Positions 51,832 to 61,256 are shown, numbered from the stretch's first letter. The stretch: DNA of 64,000 bases from RPQJ01 sp963698735 (GCA_963698735.1 CAVOSA010000019.1:62001-126000); one strand, 5' to 3'. Translations and numbers: made by a program. The notes: a model not told the origin generated them from the letters alone.

Positions 51832-52056
51832 GGGTACTTCTGGTTCAGTTGCCGCAGGGAGGCGTTCTCGCCGTCGAGCATAAGGGCGCCCCCCGGCGCA
51901 TTCCGTGATCAACTTCGCGGATCGGCCAGGGTTGCCGGACGTCGAACAGCCCGAAGAAGGGGCGCTGGCATGCCGTGGGGCTCCGCCAGTCGGCCGGCGT
52001 GTCGGGCATGGCGGTCATGCTGCCGGCCAACGTGACTCACACTGAGGCTGCCCGCC

Positions 52057-53016
52057 TCAGCGGGCGAAATGGTCGTAGCCGCTCCCCACGATCTCGACAC
52101 GCTGCCCCCCGCGTCGGCACTCGAGCCCCGCGCCGGCCACCATCTCGCCGATGCAATGCAGGCCGCAACCACCCTTTAGCGCAAGTTCCGGCACGCGAGC
52201 AGACGCCTCGGACGGCAAGGTGAACAGGAGTTCGTAGTCGTCACCCCCGTGCAGCACGTAGCGTTCGCGCTCAACCGCCGCGTGACCGACGAGTTCAGGC
52301 GCCACCGGCAGGCGTTCCAGGTCGATCCTCGCACCGACGCCGCTCGCGCGCGCGAGCTTGCCCAGGTCGCCGAGCAGGCCGTCCGAGACATCCATGGCCG
52401 ACGTTGCGACACCGCGCAGCGCGCGGCCCAGCGCCAGCCGTGGCTCAGCCCGAAGGAAGCGACGCACTCGCGGGTCCATCGACTCGAAGGTCGCCTTGCC
52501 TGAGCGCAGCTGCTCGAGCCCAGCCGCCGCCACGCCGGGCGAACCGGAAACGAAAACAAGGTCGCCCGCGCGAGCACCGGCACGTCGCAAGGCCTGCGCG
52601 GGCGGAACGAAACCGAGCACCTCGATGGTGACGACGAGCGGCCCCGACACGGTGTCGCCCCCGACGAGCGCAACACCATGCGTGTCCGCCAACTCGTACA
52701 GGCCGCGCGCAAACTCCGCGAGCCAACCCTCATCCGGGCCAGGCATCGAGAGCGAGAGCAGTGCCCATGCCGGCTCTGCGCCCATCGCAGCAAGGTCGCT
52801 GAGGTTCACGGCCAGCACCTGGTGCCCGATTGCGGCGGCGGGCGTGCCCGCAAGGAAATGCCGGCCTTCGACCAGCGTGTCCGTTGCGGCGACCAGCGCC
52901 TGCCCGGCCGGCGGCAGGAGCAGCGCGGCGTCGTCGCCCACGCCGAGCAACACGTCGCTGCGGGAGGAGACGCGCGAGAAGTAGCGGGCGATTACGTCGA
53001 ACTCACCGAGGGGCAC
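52057..53016 (-). CDS. thiL: Thiamine-monophosphate kinase
   Basis: 319 residues from GTG 53016. Phosphorylates TMP to thiamine diphosphate. Motifs: GEFDVIARYF, VGDDAALL, ATDTLVEGRHF, VNLSDLAAMGAEP, VGGDTVSGP, DVSDGLLGDLGKLA, HGGDDYELLFT. The start is chosen by family length; the reading from 53289 runs antisense-like through nusB. It follows nusB by 26 bases, the standard nusB-thiL order; pgpA is not next. Confidence 0.95.
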   Translation of the reverse strand: MPLGEFDVIARYFSRVSSRSDVLLGVGDDAALLLPPAGQALVAATDTLVEGRHFLAGTPAAAIGHQVLAVNLSDLAAMGAEPAWALLSLSMPGPDEGWLAEFARGLYELADTHGVALVGGDTVSGPLVVTIEVLGFVPPAQALRRAGARAGDLVFVSGSPGVAAAGLEQLRSGKATFESMDPRVRRFLRAEPRLALGRALRGVATSAMDVSDGLLGDLGKLARASGVGARIDLERLPVAPELVGHAAVERERYVLHGGDDYELLFTLPSEASARVPELALKGGCGLHCIGEMVAGAGLECRRGGQRVEIVGSGYDHFAR

Positions 53017-53042
53017 GGGCGTTCCGGCGGGAGGGGTGCTGC

Positions 53043-53513
53043 CTACTTGCCCGGCGTGCGTCGCGCCAGGGCCTGCTGCTCGGACGCGCGCAACTGGCGG
53101 GCAGCGCGATCCAGCACTGCATTGATGAACTTGTGGCCGTCCGTCGCGCCGAATTTCTTCGCCAGCTCCACGCCCTCGTTCAGCACGACGCGATACGGGA
53201 CGTCGACGTGGCCGCGAAGTTCCTCGACACCGATCAGCAGCACGGCATGTTCGACCGGATCGAGCTGGGCCACGGGACGGTCCAGCCATTCGCCGATCAT
53301 GCCGTCCAGCGCGGCCGAGCCCTCGACGATGCCCTGCAGCAGCTGCTCGAAATATTCCGGATCAACCTCGGCATGGCCTTCGTCCGCGGCGTACTGGTTG
53401 CGCAGTTCGGCGAACGACTGGCCGGTCATCTGCCACTGGTACAGCGCCTGCAGCACGAGCCGGCGCGACAGGCTGCGCGCACGTCCGGAGCGTTCGGCTC
53501 GAAGGCGCGGCAT
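53043..53513 (-). CDS. nusB: Transcription antitermination factor NusB
   Basis: 156 residues from ATG 53513. All-helical RNA-binding protein acting with NusE at boxA in rRNA operons. Signatures: SRRLVLQALYQWQMTG, RPVAQLDPVEHAVLLIGVEEL, and VLNEGVELAKKFGATDGHKFINAVLD. It begins two bases after the ribH stop. Confidence 0.97.
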   Translation of the reverse strand: MPRLRAERSGRARSLSRRLVLQALYQWQMTGQSFAELRNQYAADEGHAEVDPEYFEQLLQGIVEGSAALDGMIGEWLDRPVAQLDPVEHAVLLIGVEELRGHVDVPYRVVLNEGVELAKKFGATDGHKFINAVLDRAARQLRASEQQALARRTPGK

Positions 53514-53515
53514 CC

Positions 53516-53992
53516 TCAGATGTCCAGTCGCCGCAGGAGGTTCGCGAGTTCGAGAGCGACCATGGCCGCGTCGGCGCCCTTGTTGCCGGCCTTGGTGCCT
53601 GCGCGCTCCACGGCCTGCTCGATCGTGTCGGTCGTCAGTACGCCGAACGCGATGGGCACGCCGGTATCGTCCGCGGCACGGGCCAGCCCCGATGCGCACT
53701 GCCCGGCGACGAGGTCGAAGTGCGGCGTGGCGCCACGGATCACCGCGCCGAGCGCGACGATCGCATCGCAACGCTTCGCCGCAGCCACCCGGCGCGCAAC
53801 GAACGGCAGGTCGTAGGCGCCCGGCACGCGAATGATCTCGATCTGCTTCTCGCTTGCGCCGTGGCGCAGCAGCGCGTCGACCGCCCCGCGAACCAGGTGC
53901 TCGACGATCGCGTCGTTGAAACGCGAGGCGATGATCGCGATGCGCAGGTCGCGCGCGATGACGTCGCCCTGGAGTGTGCGGATGTTGTCCAT
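53516..53992 (-). CDS. ribH: 6,7-Dimethyl-8-ribityllumazine synthase
   Basis: 158 residues from ATG 53992, with GAGGAG ten bases upstream (a TTG at 54010 would overlap ribBA). Penultimate riboflavin step. ASRFNDAIVEHLV, VPGAYDLPFVARR, GAVIRGATPHFD with the catalytic His, and FGVLTTDTIEQAVERAGTKAGNKG are diagnostic. Confidence 0.97.
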   Translation of the reverse strand: MDNIRTLQGDVIARDLRIAIIASRFNDAIVEHLVRGAVDALLRHGASEKQIEIIRVPGAYDLPFVARRVAAAKRCDAIVALGAVIRGATPHFDLVAGQCASGLARAADDTGVPIAFGVLTTDTIEQAVERAGTKAGNKGADAAMVALELANLLRRLDI

Positions 53993-54006
53993 CGTGGGAA
54001 TGCTCC

Positions 54007-55107
54007 TCAATCCACGTATTCGGCCACTTCGAGGCCGAACGCTGAAAGTCCGTGCATCTGCTTCGGCGCGCTCAGCACGCGCATGTGGCGCACGCCGAGG
54101 TCGCGCAGGATCTGGGCACCGATGCCGTAGGTGCGCAGCACCTGTGCGCCGCGCGCCGGGCTCGAGCTGACCACGGGATCCGCCGAACGCACGGCCTCCG
54201 CGATCTCGAGCGGGCTCTCGTGCGGACGCAGCAGCACCACGATGCCCGAGCCCTCGCGCGCAATGCGCTGCATGGCGCCGCGCAGCGACCAGCTGTGCCC
54301 TTCCTCAATTGAGCCGACGAGGTCGCGCACGGTGTCCTTGAGGTGCACGCGCACCAGCGGGGCCTGCTCCGCCTGGGGATTGCCGCGGACCAGCGCCAGG
54401 TGGACCGTGCCGTTCACGTGGTCTTCGTAGCAATACAGACGGAACGGGCCGAACTCGGTGTTGATCTGCCGCTCGGCGATGCGCTCCACCGAACGCTCCT
54501 TCTCGAGCCGATAGCGGATCAGGTCGGCGATCGTGCCGATCTTGATCTGGTGCTCACGGGCGAATTTCTCGAGGTCCGGGCGGCGGGCCATGGTGCCGTC
54601 GTCGTTCAGGACTTCGACGATGACGGCGGCCGGCTCGAGGCCGGCGAGACGCGCCAGGTCGCAGCCAGCCTCGGTGTGTCCTGCACGCGTCAGGACGCCG
54701 CCCGGCTGCGCCATCAGCGGGAAGATGTGGCCGGGCTGACGCAGGTCCTCGGCGCGCGCGGCAGAGCCAACGGCGGTGCGGATCGTGTGTGCGCGGTCGT
54801 AAGCGGAGATGCCGGTCGTAACACCCTCGGCCGCCTCGATCGACAGCGTGAAGTTGGTGCGCTGGTCGAGATCCGTGTCGCTGACCATCAGCGGCAGCCG
54901 GAGCTGGCGGCAGCGGTCGCGAGTCAGTGTCAGGCAGATGAGACCGCGGCCATAGCGGGCCATGAAATTCACGTCCTCGGGGCGGACCTTGGTCGCGGCC
55001 ATGACGAGGTCGCCTTCGTTCTCGCGGTCCTCGTCGTCCATGATGACGACCATCCGGCCCTGGCGGATGTCGTCGAGGATCTCGTCGATCGAGTTCAGGA
55101 CATTCAT
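54007..55107 (-). CDS. ribBA: DHBP synthase with degenerate GTP cyclohydrolase II domain
   Basis: 366 residues from ATG 55107. The RibB half (about 1-200) is intact: DDEDRENEGD, AGHTEAGCDLARLAG; it converts ribulose-5-phosphate to 3,4-dihydroxybutanone phosphate. The RibA half keeps LVRVH and the fold but lacks the three zinc Cys and the CDC motif (the site reads LKDTVRDLVGSIEEG). It therefore probably has no GTP cyclohydrolase II activity, so a separate RibA must exist outside this window. Such RibB-RibA' fusions are known in gammaproteobacteria. Confidence 0.93.
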   Translation of the reverse strand: MNVLNSIDEILDDIRQGRMVVIMDDEDRENEGDLVMAATKVRPEDVNFMARYGRGLICLTLTRDRCRQLRLPLMVSDTDLDQRTNFTLSIEAAEGVTTGISAYDRAHTIRTAVGSAARAEDLRQPGHIFPLMAQPGGVLTRAGHTEAGCDLARLAGLEPAAVIVEVLNDDGTMARRPDLEKFAREHQIKIGTIADLIRYRLEKERSVERIAERQINTEFGPFRLYCYEDHVNGTVHLALVRGNPQAEQAPLVRVHLKDTVRDLVGSIEEGHSWSLRGAMQRIAREGSGIVVLLRPHESPLEIAEAVRSADPVVSSSPARGAQVLRTYGIGAQILRDLGVRHMRVLSAPKQMHGLSAFGLEVAEYVD

Positions 55108-55131
55108 GACAAAGAGCACCTAGGTCGTTGA

Positions 55132-55137
55132 ATTATA
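55132..55137 (-). promoter_or_regulatory. -10 box upstream of ribBA
   Basis: Perfect TATAAT (55132-55137 on the - strand) 24 bases before ATG 55107, in a 130-base gap after ribE. No convincing -35. It suggests ribBA-ribH-nusB-thiL can be transcribed separately from ribD-ribE. The leader is too short for an FMN riboswitch. Confidence 0.5.
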
Positions 55138-55237
55138 GCGGTTTCAATCAGACCCTGACGGTGCCCGATCCGCGTCTGCGGCGCGCAGTTTAGCAGGGGG
55201 CGGGTGCCGACGGCGGACCGGACGACGGATGGGCCCC

Positions 55238-55837
55238 TCAGACGGTGCCGTGATTCATCATCCGCTCGACGTAGCGCGCGATGATATCGACCTCGAGGTT
55301 GACCCGGCTGCCCGCCCGCAGGTCCCTGAGCGTCGTCACCTCGAGCGTGTGCGGCACCAGGTTGACGTCAAAGCGGTCGCCCGTGGCGCCGTTCACGGTG
55401 AGGCTGACGCCGTCGATGCAGATCGAACCCTTGCGTGCGACATAGCGCGCCAGTTCAGAGGGCACCTGGAACTCCATGCGGACGGAGCGCGCATCGTCGT
55501 GGCACGACAGGAGCCGGCCGACGCCGTCGACATGGCCCGTCACGTAATGGCCGCCCAGGGCCTGCCCGGCGAGCAGCGCTTTCTCCAGGTTGACGCGCGT
55601 GCCCACGACCCAGTCGCCGAGAGTCGTCAGCGACAGCGTTTCGCGCGAGACGTCCGCGGCGAAACTCGCGGTGTCGAACCGCGTGGCCGTAAGGCACACG
55701 CCGCTCACGGCAATGCTGCCACCAAGCTCGATGCCTGCCAGCGCAACCTCGCCCGTGTCGAACACGAGGGTGAAGTCGCCGCCGCACGGCTCGATCGAGC
55801 GCACTGTCCCGACGCCCTGCACGATTCCGGTGAACAT
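55238..55837 (-). CDS. ribE: Riboflavin synthase alpha chain
   Basis: 199 residues with the internal duplication of lumazine-binding barrels: MFTGIVQGVGTVRSIE begins repeat 1 and GGHYVTGHVDGVGRLL begins repeat 2. Final step of riboflavin synthesis by dismutation of lumazine. It begins three bases after the ribD stop. Confidence 0.96.
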   Translation of the reverse strand: MFTGIVQGVGTVRSIEPCGGDFTLVFDTGEVALAGIELGGSIAVSGVCLTATRFDTASFAADVSRETLSLTTLGDWVVGTRVNLEKALLAGQALGGHYVTGHVDGVGRLLSCHDDARSVRMEFQVPSELARYVARKGSICIDGVSLTVNGATGDRFDVNLVPHTLEVTTLRDLRAGSRVNLEVDIIARYVERMMNHGTV

Positions 55838-55840
55838 CGC

Positions 55841-56968
55841 TCAAGCCTCCGCGGGACGCAGGGTCAGCCGGAGATCCGGGCCAACCCGACGCACCTCGTA
55901 AAACGAATATTGCGGCCGGTCCGCCAGCGCGCGCAGTGGCTGGGGCAGCGCGAACGACGGTCGCGCGGTGTCGCCGAGCAGGGTCGGCGCGACGTACAGC
56001 ACGATCTCGTCGGCCAGCCCGTCTGTCACGAAACTGCCCGCCAGTCGCGGGCCCGCCTCGACGAGGACGTCATTGCATTCGAGCTCGGCGAGCCGGCGCA
56101 GGGCCGCCGTCAGGTCGATGCGCCCCGTTGCATCGTCCGCCAGCGACTCCACACTGACGTTCATGTGCTGCGTGCCGAGACGATCTCGCAACGCCAGGAC
56201 GCCCTGCGCGGTCGCGAACACGAGCGTCGGCTTGCCGTCCTGCACCAGTCTTGATTCTGCGTGCAGCCGTCCAGACGAATCGAACACCACCCGCAGCGGA
56301 TCCCGACCCGCCAGGTCGAGCGCTGGATCGCGCACGGTAAGGGCAGGATCGTCCGCCTCGACCGTGCCGATGCCCGTGAGGATGGCCGACGCCCGGGCCC
56401 GCAGTTGCTGCACATCGCCGCGGGCCGCTGGTGAGGTAATCCACTTGCTCGAGCCGTCCGCGAGCGCGGTTCGCCCGTCGGCACTGGCCCCGAGCTTCAC
56501 GGTCACCCACGGCCGGCCGCGGGTCATGCGCGAGACGAAGCCACGGTTCAGCGCCAGTGACTCGCGCTCGAGCAGGCCCACTGCGGTTTCGATGCCGGCG
56601 TCGCGCAACCTCTGCAACCCTGCGCCCGCAACACGCGGGTTCGGATCCTGTGCGGCTGCTACGACTCGCCGCAGGCCCGCCTCGACCAGTGTGTCGGCAC
56701 ACGGCGGCGTGCGGCCGTGGTGCGAACAGGGCTCCAGCGTGACGTAAGCCGTCCCGCCGCGCGCGCGATCACCCGCCGCTCGCAACGCGAGAACTTCCGC
56801 GTGCGGCTCACCGGCGCGCCGATGCCAGCCCTCGCCCGCGACCTGCCCCGCGGCATCCAGCAACACGCAACCCACTGCCGGATTGGGCGCGGTCGAATGG
56901 ATGCCCTGCGCGGCAAGCTGGAGCGCGTGCGCCATGTGCGCGTGGTCATTCGCGGTGAATGCGGCCAT
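55841..56968 (-). CDS. ribD: Riboflavin-specific deaminase / reductase
   Basis: 375 residues. N-terminal deaminase with zinc motifs HAEVLAL and LEPCSHHGRTPPCADTLV; C-terminal reductase (about 150-365) with VTVKLGASADGRTALADG and SKWITSPAAR. It carries out steps 2 and 3 of the pathway. It begins 12 bases after the nrdR stop. Confidence 0.97.
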   Translation of the reverse strand: MAAFTANDHAHMAHALQLAAQGIHSTAPNPAVGCVLLDAAGQVAGEGWHRRAGEPHAEVLALRAAGDRARGGTAYVTLEPCSHHGRTPPCADTLVEAGLRRVVAAAQDPNPRVAGAGLQRLRDAGIETAVGLLERESLALNRGFVSRMTRGRPWVTVKLGASADGRTALADGSSKWITSPAARGDVQQLRARASAILTGIGTVEADDPALTVRDPALDLAGRDPLRVVFDSSGRLHAESRLVQDGKPTLVFATAQGVLALRDRLGTQHMNVSVESLADDATGRIDLTAALRRLAELECNDVLVEAGPRLAGSFVTDGLADEIVLYVAPTLLGDTARPSFALPQPLRALADRPQYSFYEVRRVGPDLRLTLRPAEA

Positions 56969-56980
56969 GCCTGGTTCAAC

Positions 56981-57532
56981 TCACTTCTTGCCCGGGCTGC
57001 CGCCCGGGGCTGCCGCAGGCGCCAGCGGCGCTTCTGCGCCAGACCAGAGTCCGAGCTGAAGCTCCTCGGCCGACCGCGGCCGGCGGTGCCGGAGCTTCTC
57101 GATTTCCTCGCGGAAGGCATCCACGTCCTGGAAGCTGCGGTAGACGGATGCGAAGCGAACGTAGGCGACCTCGTCGAGCTGGTGCAGTTCGTCCATGACC
57201 AGTTCGCCGATCAGCCGGGCCGGCACCTCGCGCTCGCCGAGCGCACGCAACTTGTGGCATACGTGGTTCACGGCGGCATCGACGGCCTCGCTCGCAACCG
57301 GGCGCTTCTCCAGCGCCTTGAGCATGCCGGAACGCAGCTTGGCCTCGTCGAACGGCTCGCGCGTCGCGTCGCTCTTCACCACGCGCGGCATGACCAGTTC
57401 CGCCGATTCGAAAGTCGTGAAGCGCTCGCCGCAGCGCAGGCATTCGCGGCGCCGGCGCACCTGCTGACCCTCGCCGGACAGCCGGGAGTCGATGACCTTG
57501 GTCTCCTCGAACGAACAGAACGGACAGTACAC
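56981..57532 (-). CDS. nrdR: Ribonucleotide-reductase repressor NrdR
   Basis: 183 residues. Zinc ribbon CPFC...CLRC at residues 3-34, then an ATP-cone (about 45-135). Senses ATP/dATP and represses nrd genes. The last ~30 residues (Ala/Pro-rich, ending GGSPGKK) extend beyond the usual ~150-residue length. Position between glyA and ribD is conserved. Confidence 0.97.
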   Translation of the reverse strand: MYCPFCSFEETKVIDSRLSGEGQQVRRRRECLRCGERFTTFESAELVMPRVVKSDATREPFDEAKLRSGMLKALEKRPVASEAVDAAVNHVCHKLRALGEREVPARLIGELVMDELHQLDEVAYVRFASVYRSFQDVDAFREEIEKLRHRRPRSAEELQLGLWSGAEAPLAPAAAPGGSPGKK

Positions 57533-57567
57533 CGGACGGCCTCCTGCCCTGCCCGTTCAGCCAGCGC

Positions 57568-58824
57568 TCAGCGGCCGTACACCGGGAAGCGACGGCAGAT
57601 GTCCTCGACTGCAGCGCGGGTCCTGGTGATCACCGCCTCGTCATTGACGTTCGTGAGCACGTCAGACATCCAGTGCGCAAGCTGTCCCACCTCGGCCTCC
57701 TTGAAGCCCCGGGTCGTGACCGCCGGCGTGCCGATACGGATACCGCTCGACACCATCGGCGGCCGCGGGTCGTTCGGCACGGAATTCTTGTTCACGGTGA
57801 TGTGCGCCCGGCCGAGTGCGGCGTCAGCCTCCTTGCCCGTCACGCCCTTGTCGACCAGGTCGACCAGGAACAGGTGGTTGTCGGTACCGCCTGACACGAT
57901 CTTGATGCCACGTTCCTGGAACACCTTGCACATGGCCCTCGCATTGGCGACGACCTGCTGCTGGTACTGCACGAACTCCGGTTGCATCGCCTCGAGGAAC
58001 GCGACTGCCTTGGCGGCGATGACGTGCATCAGCGGACCGCCCTGCGTTCCCGGGAAAATCATCGAATTCAGCTTCTTCGTGATCTCGTCATTCGCGCGGG
58101 CGAGGATCAGGCCGCCGCGCGGGCCGCGCAGCGTCTTGTGCGTGGTCGTCGTGACGACGTCGGCGTACGGCACCGGGTTAGGGTACACGCCGGCAGCGAC
58201 GAGGCCCGCCACGTGCGCCATGTCCACAAGGAAGCTTGCGCCAACCGCATCGGCGATCTGGCGGAAGCGCGGGAAGTCGAGGATGCGCGAATACGCCGAG
58301 AAACCAGCGATGATCATCTTCGGCTTGTGCTCGCGCGCGAGGTGCTCGACCTGCGCGTAGTCGATCGCGCCCGTCGCCGGGTCGAGACCGTACTGCACGG
58401 CATTGAAGATCTTGCCGGAGAAATTGACCTTGGCACCGTGCGTGAGGTGGCCACCGTGGTCGAGGCTCATGCCCAGCAGCGTGTCGCCGGGTTTCATCAG
58501 CGCCAGGAACGCAGCAGCGTTGGCCTGTGAGCCGGAGTGCGGCTGCACGTTGGCAAAGTCCGCCCCGAAGAGCTGCTTCGCGCGATCGATCGCCAGTTGT
58601 TCGGCGACGTCGACGTACTCGCACCCGCCGTAGTAGCGCTTGCCGGGATAACCCTCGGCATACTTGTTGGTGAGCACGGAGCCCTGCGCCTCGAGCACGC
58701 GGGGGCTCGCGTAGTTCTCCGAGGCGATCAGTTCGATGTGGTCTTCCTGGCGGACGCGCTCGTGCTCGATGCAGGCCGCGAGTTCGGGATCGAACCCGGC
58801 GATTGTCATGCTGGCGGGAAACAT
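57568..58824 (-). CDS. glyA: Serine hydroxymethyltransferase
   Basis: 418 residues from ATG 58824 with GGAGAG upstream. PLP enzyme converting serine and tetrahydrofolate to glycine and methylene-THF. PLP Lys in TTTTHKTLRGPRGG; HSGSQANAAAFLAL and DMAHVAGLVAAGVYPNP are family blocks. First gene of the leftward glyA-nrdR-rib unit. Together with folD, folC and folE2 it completes much of the folate one-carbon cycle in this window. Confidence 0.98.
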   Translation of the reverse strand: MFPASMTIAGFDPELAACIEHERVRQEDHIELIASENYASPRVLEAQGSVLTNKYAEGYPGKRYYGGCEYVDVAEQLAIDRAKQLFGADFANVQPHSGSQANAAAFLALMKPGDTLLGMSLDHGGHLTHGAKVNFSGKIFNAVQYGLDPATGAIDYAQVEHLAREHKPKMIIAGFSAYSRILDFPRFRQIADAVGASFLVDMAHVAGLVAAGVYPNPVPYADVVTTTTHKTLRGPRGGLILARANDEITKKLNSMIFPGTQGGPLMHVIAAKAVAFLEAMQPEFVQYQQQVVANARAMCKVFQERGIKIVSGGTDNHLFLVDLVDKGVTGKEADAALGRAHITVNKNSVPNDPRPPMVSSGIRIGTPAVTTRGFKEAEVGQLAHWMSDVLTNVNDEAVITRTRAAVEDICRRFPVYGR

Positions 58825-58850
58825 GTGCTCTCCACGGTCGGGGAAGCGCA

Positions 58851-58856
58851 ATTGTA
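58851..58856 (-). promoter_or_regulatory. -10 box of glyA
   Basis: TACAAT (- strand, 58851-58856), 26 bases upstream of the glyA ATG; no clear -35. Confidence 0.45.
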
Positions 58857-59061
58857 GCCGATGCGGCGCGCCGGTCTCGGGCCACTCGCTGGCTGCCCTG
58901 CCACTCTCGATGGGACCGGTGCTTCCGGCTCGCCGCGAAGTGCCGGGACCGCGGAAATTACCGAGCGTGAGCGACTGGGGGTCGGGATAGAATTTCCAGG
59001 CAAGACACACTCTGGCGAACGCGCCGAAGAGTCCCCGATGAACGAACCGCCAGGATTCACC

Positions 59062-60159
59062 ATGCTCCCAGGGGCACGTACATTCGCGCTGAGCCTCCTC
59101 GCCGCCCTGGCACTGCCGGCCACACTGCCCGCCCTTGCAGCGGAAGGGTCCGCGCCGGATCTCGAGGCTGGCCGCCGCACCTTCGAAAGCGTCTGCGCGG
59201 CGTGCCACGGTCCGACCGGGCGCCCGGATCCGGAGAATCCTGTCGTCAAGGCACTGGATCCGCAGCCCGCCGACCTGTCTAGCCCGCTGTTCAACAGCCG
59301 CGAGCCGGCCGAAGACTGGCAGATCGTCGTCAAACACGGAGGTCAGGCACTGGGGCTGTCGGCGACGATGCCCGCACAGGGTGCCGTGCTGGACGAACGA
59401 CAGATCCGCGACGTGGTCGCCTATGCGAAGACCCTGGCGCCGGGAAGCAATGAGTATCCGCCGGGCGAACTCAACTTCTTCCTGCCGATCCGCACCAAGA
59501 AGGCTTTCCCGGAGGACGAGATCGTCTGGAAGTCACGGCTCACCGATCGGGACGGCGCGGACGTCTGGCGGAACGTGATCGAAATCGAGAAGCGGTTCGG
59601 CAAGCGATCCATGGGCGTGCTTGAAGTCATCCACGAGGACGACGGTACGGACAGCGAGATCACCGAAGTCGAGGTCGGCGCCAAGACGGTGCTGCACTGG
59701 GACCTGGCGCGACGTTCGATACTGTCCGGCGCTGTGGTCGTCGCCTTCCCGACCGACGGTGACGCATCCGAGGAAATCATCCCGTACCTCGCCTACGGCA
59801 GGCTTTTCGACGAGCGCTGGATGTTCCAGTCGAGCGCGCGGTTGATCCTGCCGGTGGACGATGTCGACACCGGCGAGGCCGAACTGGCCGGCGTGATGCA
59901 CTATCGCTGGACGCAGTGGCCCCGACGCGTTTTCCCGGCGCTGGAACTCACCGCGACGGTGCCCTTCGAAGACGAGGGCGGGGACCCCGTGAAGTGGACC
60001 GTCATTCCGCAGTTGCGCTTCGGGCTCACCCGGGGCGCGCACGTGGCATTGAACCTAGGCGCCGAATTCCCACTCAGCGACCAGTCCTACGACACACGCT
60101 GGCACCTGACCCTGCTCTGGGACTTCGCCGACGGCAGCTTCTTCAAGGGCTGGCGTTAG
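59062..60159 (+). CDS. Cytochrome c with C-terminal beta-rich, porin-like region
   Basis: 365 residues from ATG 59062 with AGGA six bases upstream (ATG 59038 is an alternative). Signal peptide to ALAA (about 27). Class I cytochrome c domain at about 30-130: CAACH (Cys45, Cys48, His49) binds haem and Met103 (SATMPAQG) is the likely sixth ligand. The remaining ~230 residues are beta-rich with alternating aromatic strands (RWMFQSSARLILPVDD, LELTATVPFED, RLGL...AHVALNLGAEF, WHLTLLWDF), like an outer-membrane barrel or transporter-type protein. I do not recognise the whole fusion. It overlaps the convergent gene at its 3' end by 17 bases. Confidence 0.75.
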   Translation: MLPGARTFALSLLAALALPATLPALAAEGSAPDLEAGRRTFESVCAACHGPTGRPDPENPVVKALDPQPADLSSPLFNSREPAEDWQIVVKHGGQALGLSATMPAQGAVLDERQIRDVVAYAKTLAPGSNEYPPGELNFFLPIRTKKAFPEDEIVWKSRLTDRDGADVWRNVIEIEKRFGKRSMGVLEVIHEDDGTDSEITEVEVGAKTVLHWDLARRSILSGAVVVAFPTDGDASEEIIPYLAYGRLFDERWMFQSSARLILPVDDVDTGEAELAGVMHYRWTQWPRRVFPALELTATVPFEDEGGDPVKWTVIPQLRFGLTRGAHVALNLGAEFPLSDQSYDTRWHLTLLWDFADGSFFKGWR

Positions 60160-61120
60160 TCTCGACCAGCGCCTCGACCACCCGCGTCCACGCGCGAGCG
60201 AGGTTCTGCCGGTTGTACCCGCCGCCGCCCAGCGCGAGCACGCGCCCGTGGCCGAGTTCGTCGGCGATGCGACACACCGCGGCAGCGGCATGCGCATGTG
60301 CTTCCTCGCTGAATGCGAGATGAGTGATCGGATCGCCCTCGAGGCTGTCGGCTCCGCACTGCAGGAGTATGAATTCCGGCTGTGTCTGCCTGAGGTAGTC
60401 CTCGACCTTGCGCCACTCGCGATGGAAGTCGTCGTCGCCGGCGCCGGGCGGCAACGGCAGGTTGAGCTTGGTGCCGACGGCGTTGCCGGTTCCCGTCTCT
60501 GCGGCAGCGCCGGTCCCCGGGTACAGGTACCGCCCGTCTTCGTGAATGTCCGCGAAGAGCGCATCCGGATCGGATTCGAAGGCGTAGAACACGCCGTCAC
60601 CATGATGCGCGTCGATGTCCACGTAGGCGACGCGGCGCAGGCCGTGCCTGCTGCGCAGCAACTCGATGGCCACGCCGCAGTCGTTGAACACGCAGAAGCC
60701 GGCCGCGTGTGCTCGCGACGCATGGTGCAGTCCGGCGATGGGAATGAAGCCGCGCCGCGCGCGCCCACCCATGATCTCGTCGACCGCGAACAACGTGCCG
60801 CCCACGACCAGGTTCGAGGCTTCGAAAATCCCCTTTGACGCGGGCGTGTCACCCACGTCGAGGTAACCGCGGCCTTCAGCAGATTTCCGGATCACGAGAT
60901 CGACGTATTCGCTGCGATGGAAGGACTCCAGCTCGTCGCGCTCGGCAGTGCGCGGCTCGACGATGCGCAGCTCGTTGTACGCGGGGCTGCGTCGCAGTTC
61001 GCGCAGGAAGGCCTCCTGCCGGTCAGGGCCGAAAGGATGGCCGTCACCAAAGCCGTAGCGGCTGAGCCCGTCGCTCGCCACCATGAGCACGGGCGGCGAC
61101 TGTGGATTCGTCCGGGTCAA
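60143..61120 (-). CDS. Histone-deacetylase-fold / AcuC-like amidohydrolase
   Basis: 325 residues. Zinc and catalytic signatures of the class II/AcuC family: GLHHASRAHAAGFCVFNDCGVAI (tandem His), AYVDIDAHHGDGVFYAF (metal-binding Asp and His) and QCGADSLEGDP (third Asp), then ALGGGGYN. Relatives deacetylate acetyl-CoA synthetase, polyamines or other N-acyl substrates. Its substrate is not evident. It is monocistronic, divergent from ettA. Confidence 0.9.
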   Translation of the reverse strand: MTRTNPQSPPVLMVASDGLSRYGFGDGHPFGPDRQEAFLRELRRSPAYNELRIVEPRTAERDELESFHRSEYVDLVIRKSAEGRGYLDVGDTPASKGIFEASNLVVGGTLFAVDEIMGGRARRGFIPIAGLHHASRAHAAGFCVFNDCGVAIELLRSRHGLRRVAYVDIDAHHGDGVFYAFESDPDALFADIHEDGRYLYPGTGAAAETGTGNAVGTKLNLPLPPGAGDDDFHREWRKVEDYLRQTQPEFILLQCGADSLEGDPITHLAFSEEAHAHAAAAVCRIADELGHGRVLALGGGGYNRQNLARAWTRVVEALVETNASP

Positions 61121-61256
61121 GAGGTGCGCAACCCCTGCGGCGGAAAGTGGGGCAGACTAGCAGCACCCGACCGGTCACGGTAGCGTCCACCGCCCCGGGT
61201 GGCTGATAATTCCCGACCTTTTTCGAGTCCGCGGACCCTGAGCGCAGTTCCTCCCA

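Noticed and set aside
55108..55237. FMN riboswitch upstream of ribBA
   Set aside because: Looked for the conserved RFN helices on the - strand. The TATAAT box is only 24 bases from the ATG, leaving no room, and no RFN core is visible.
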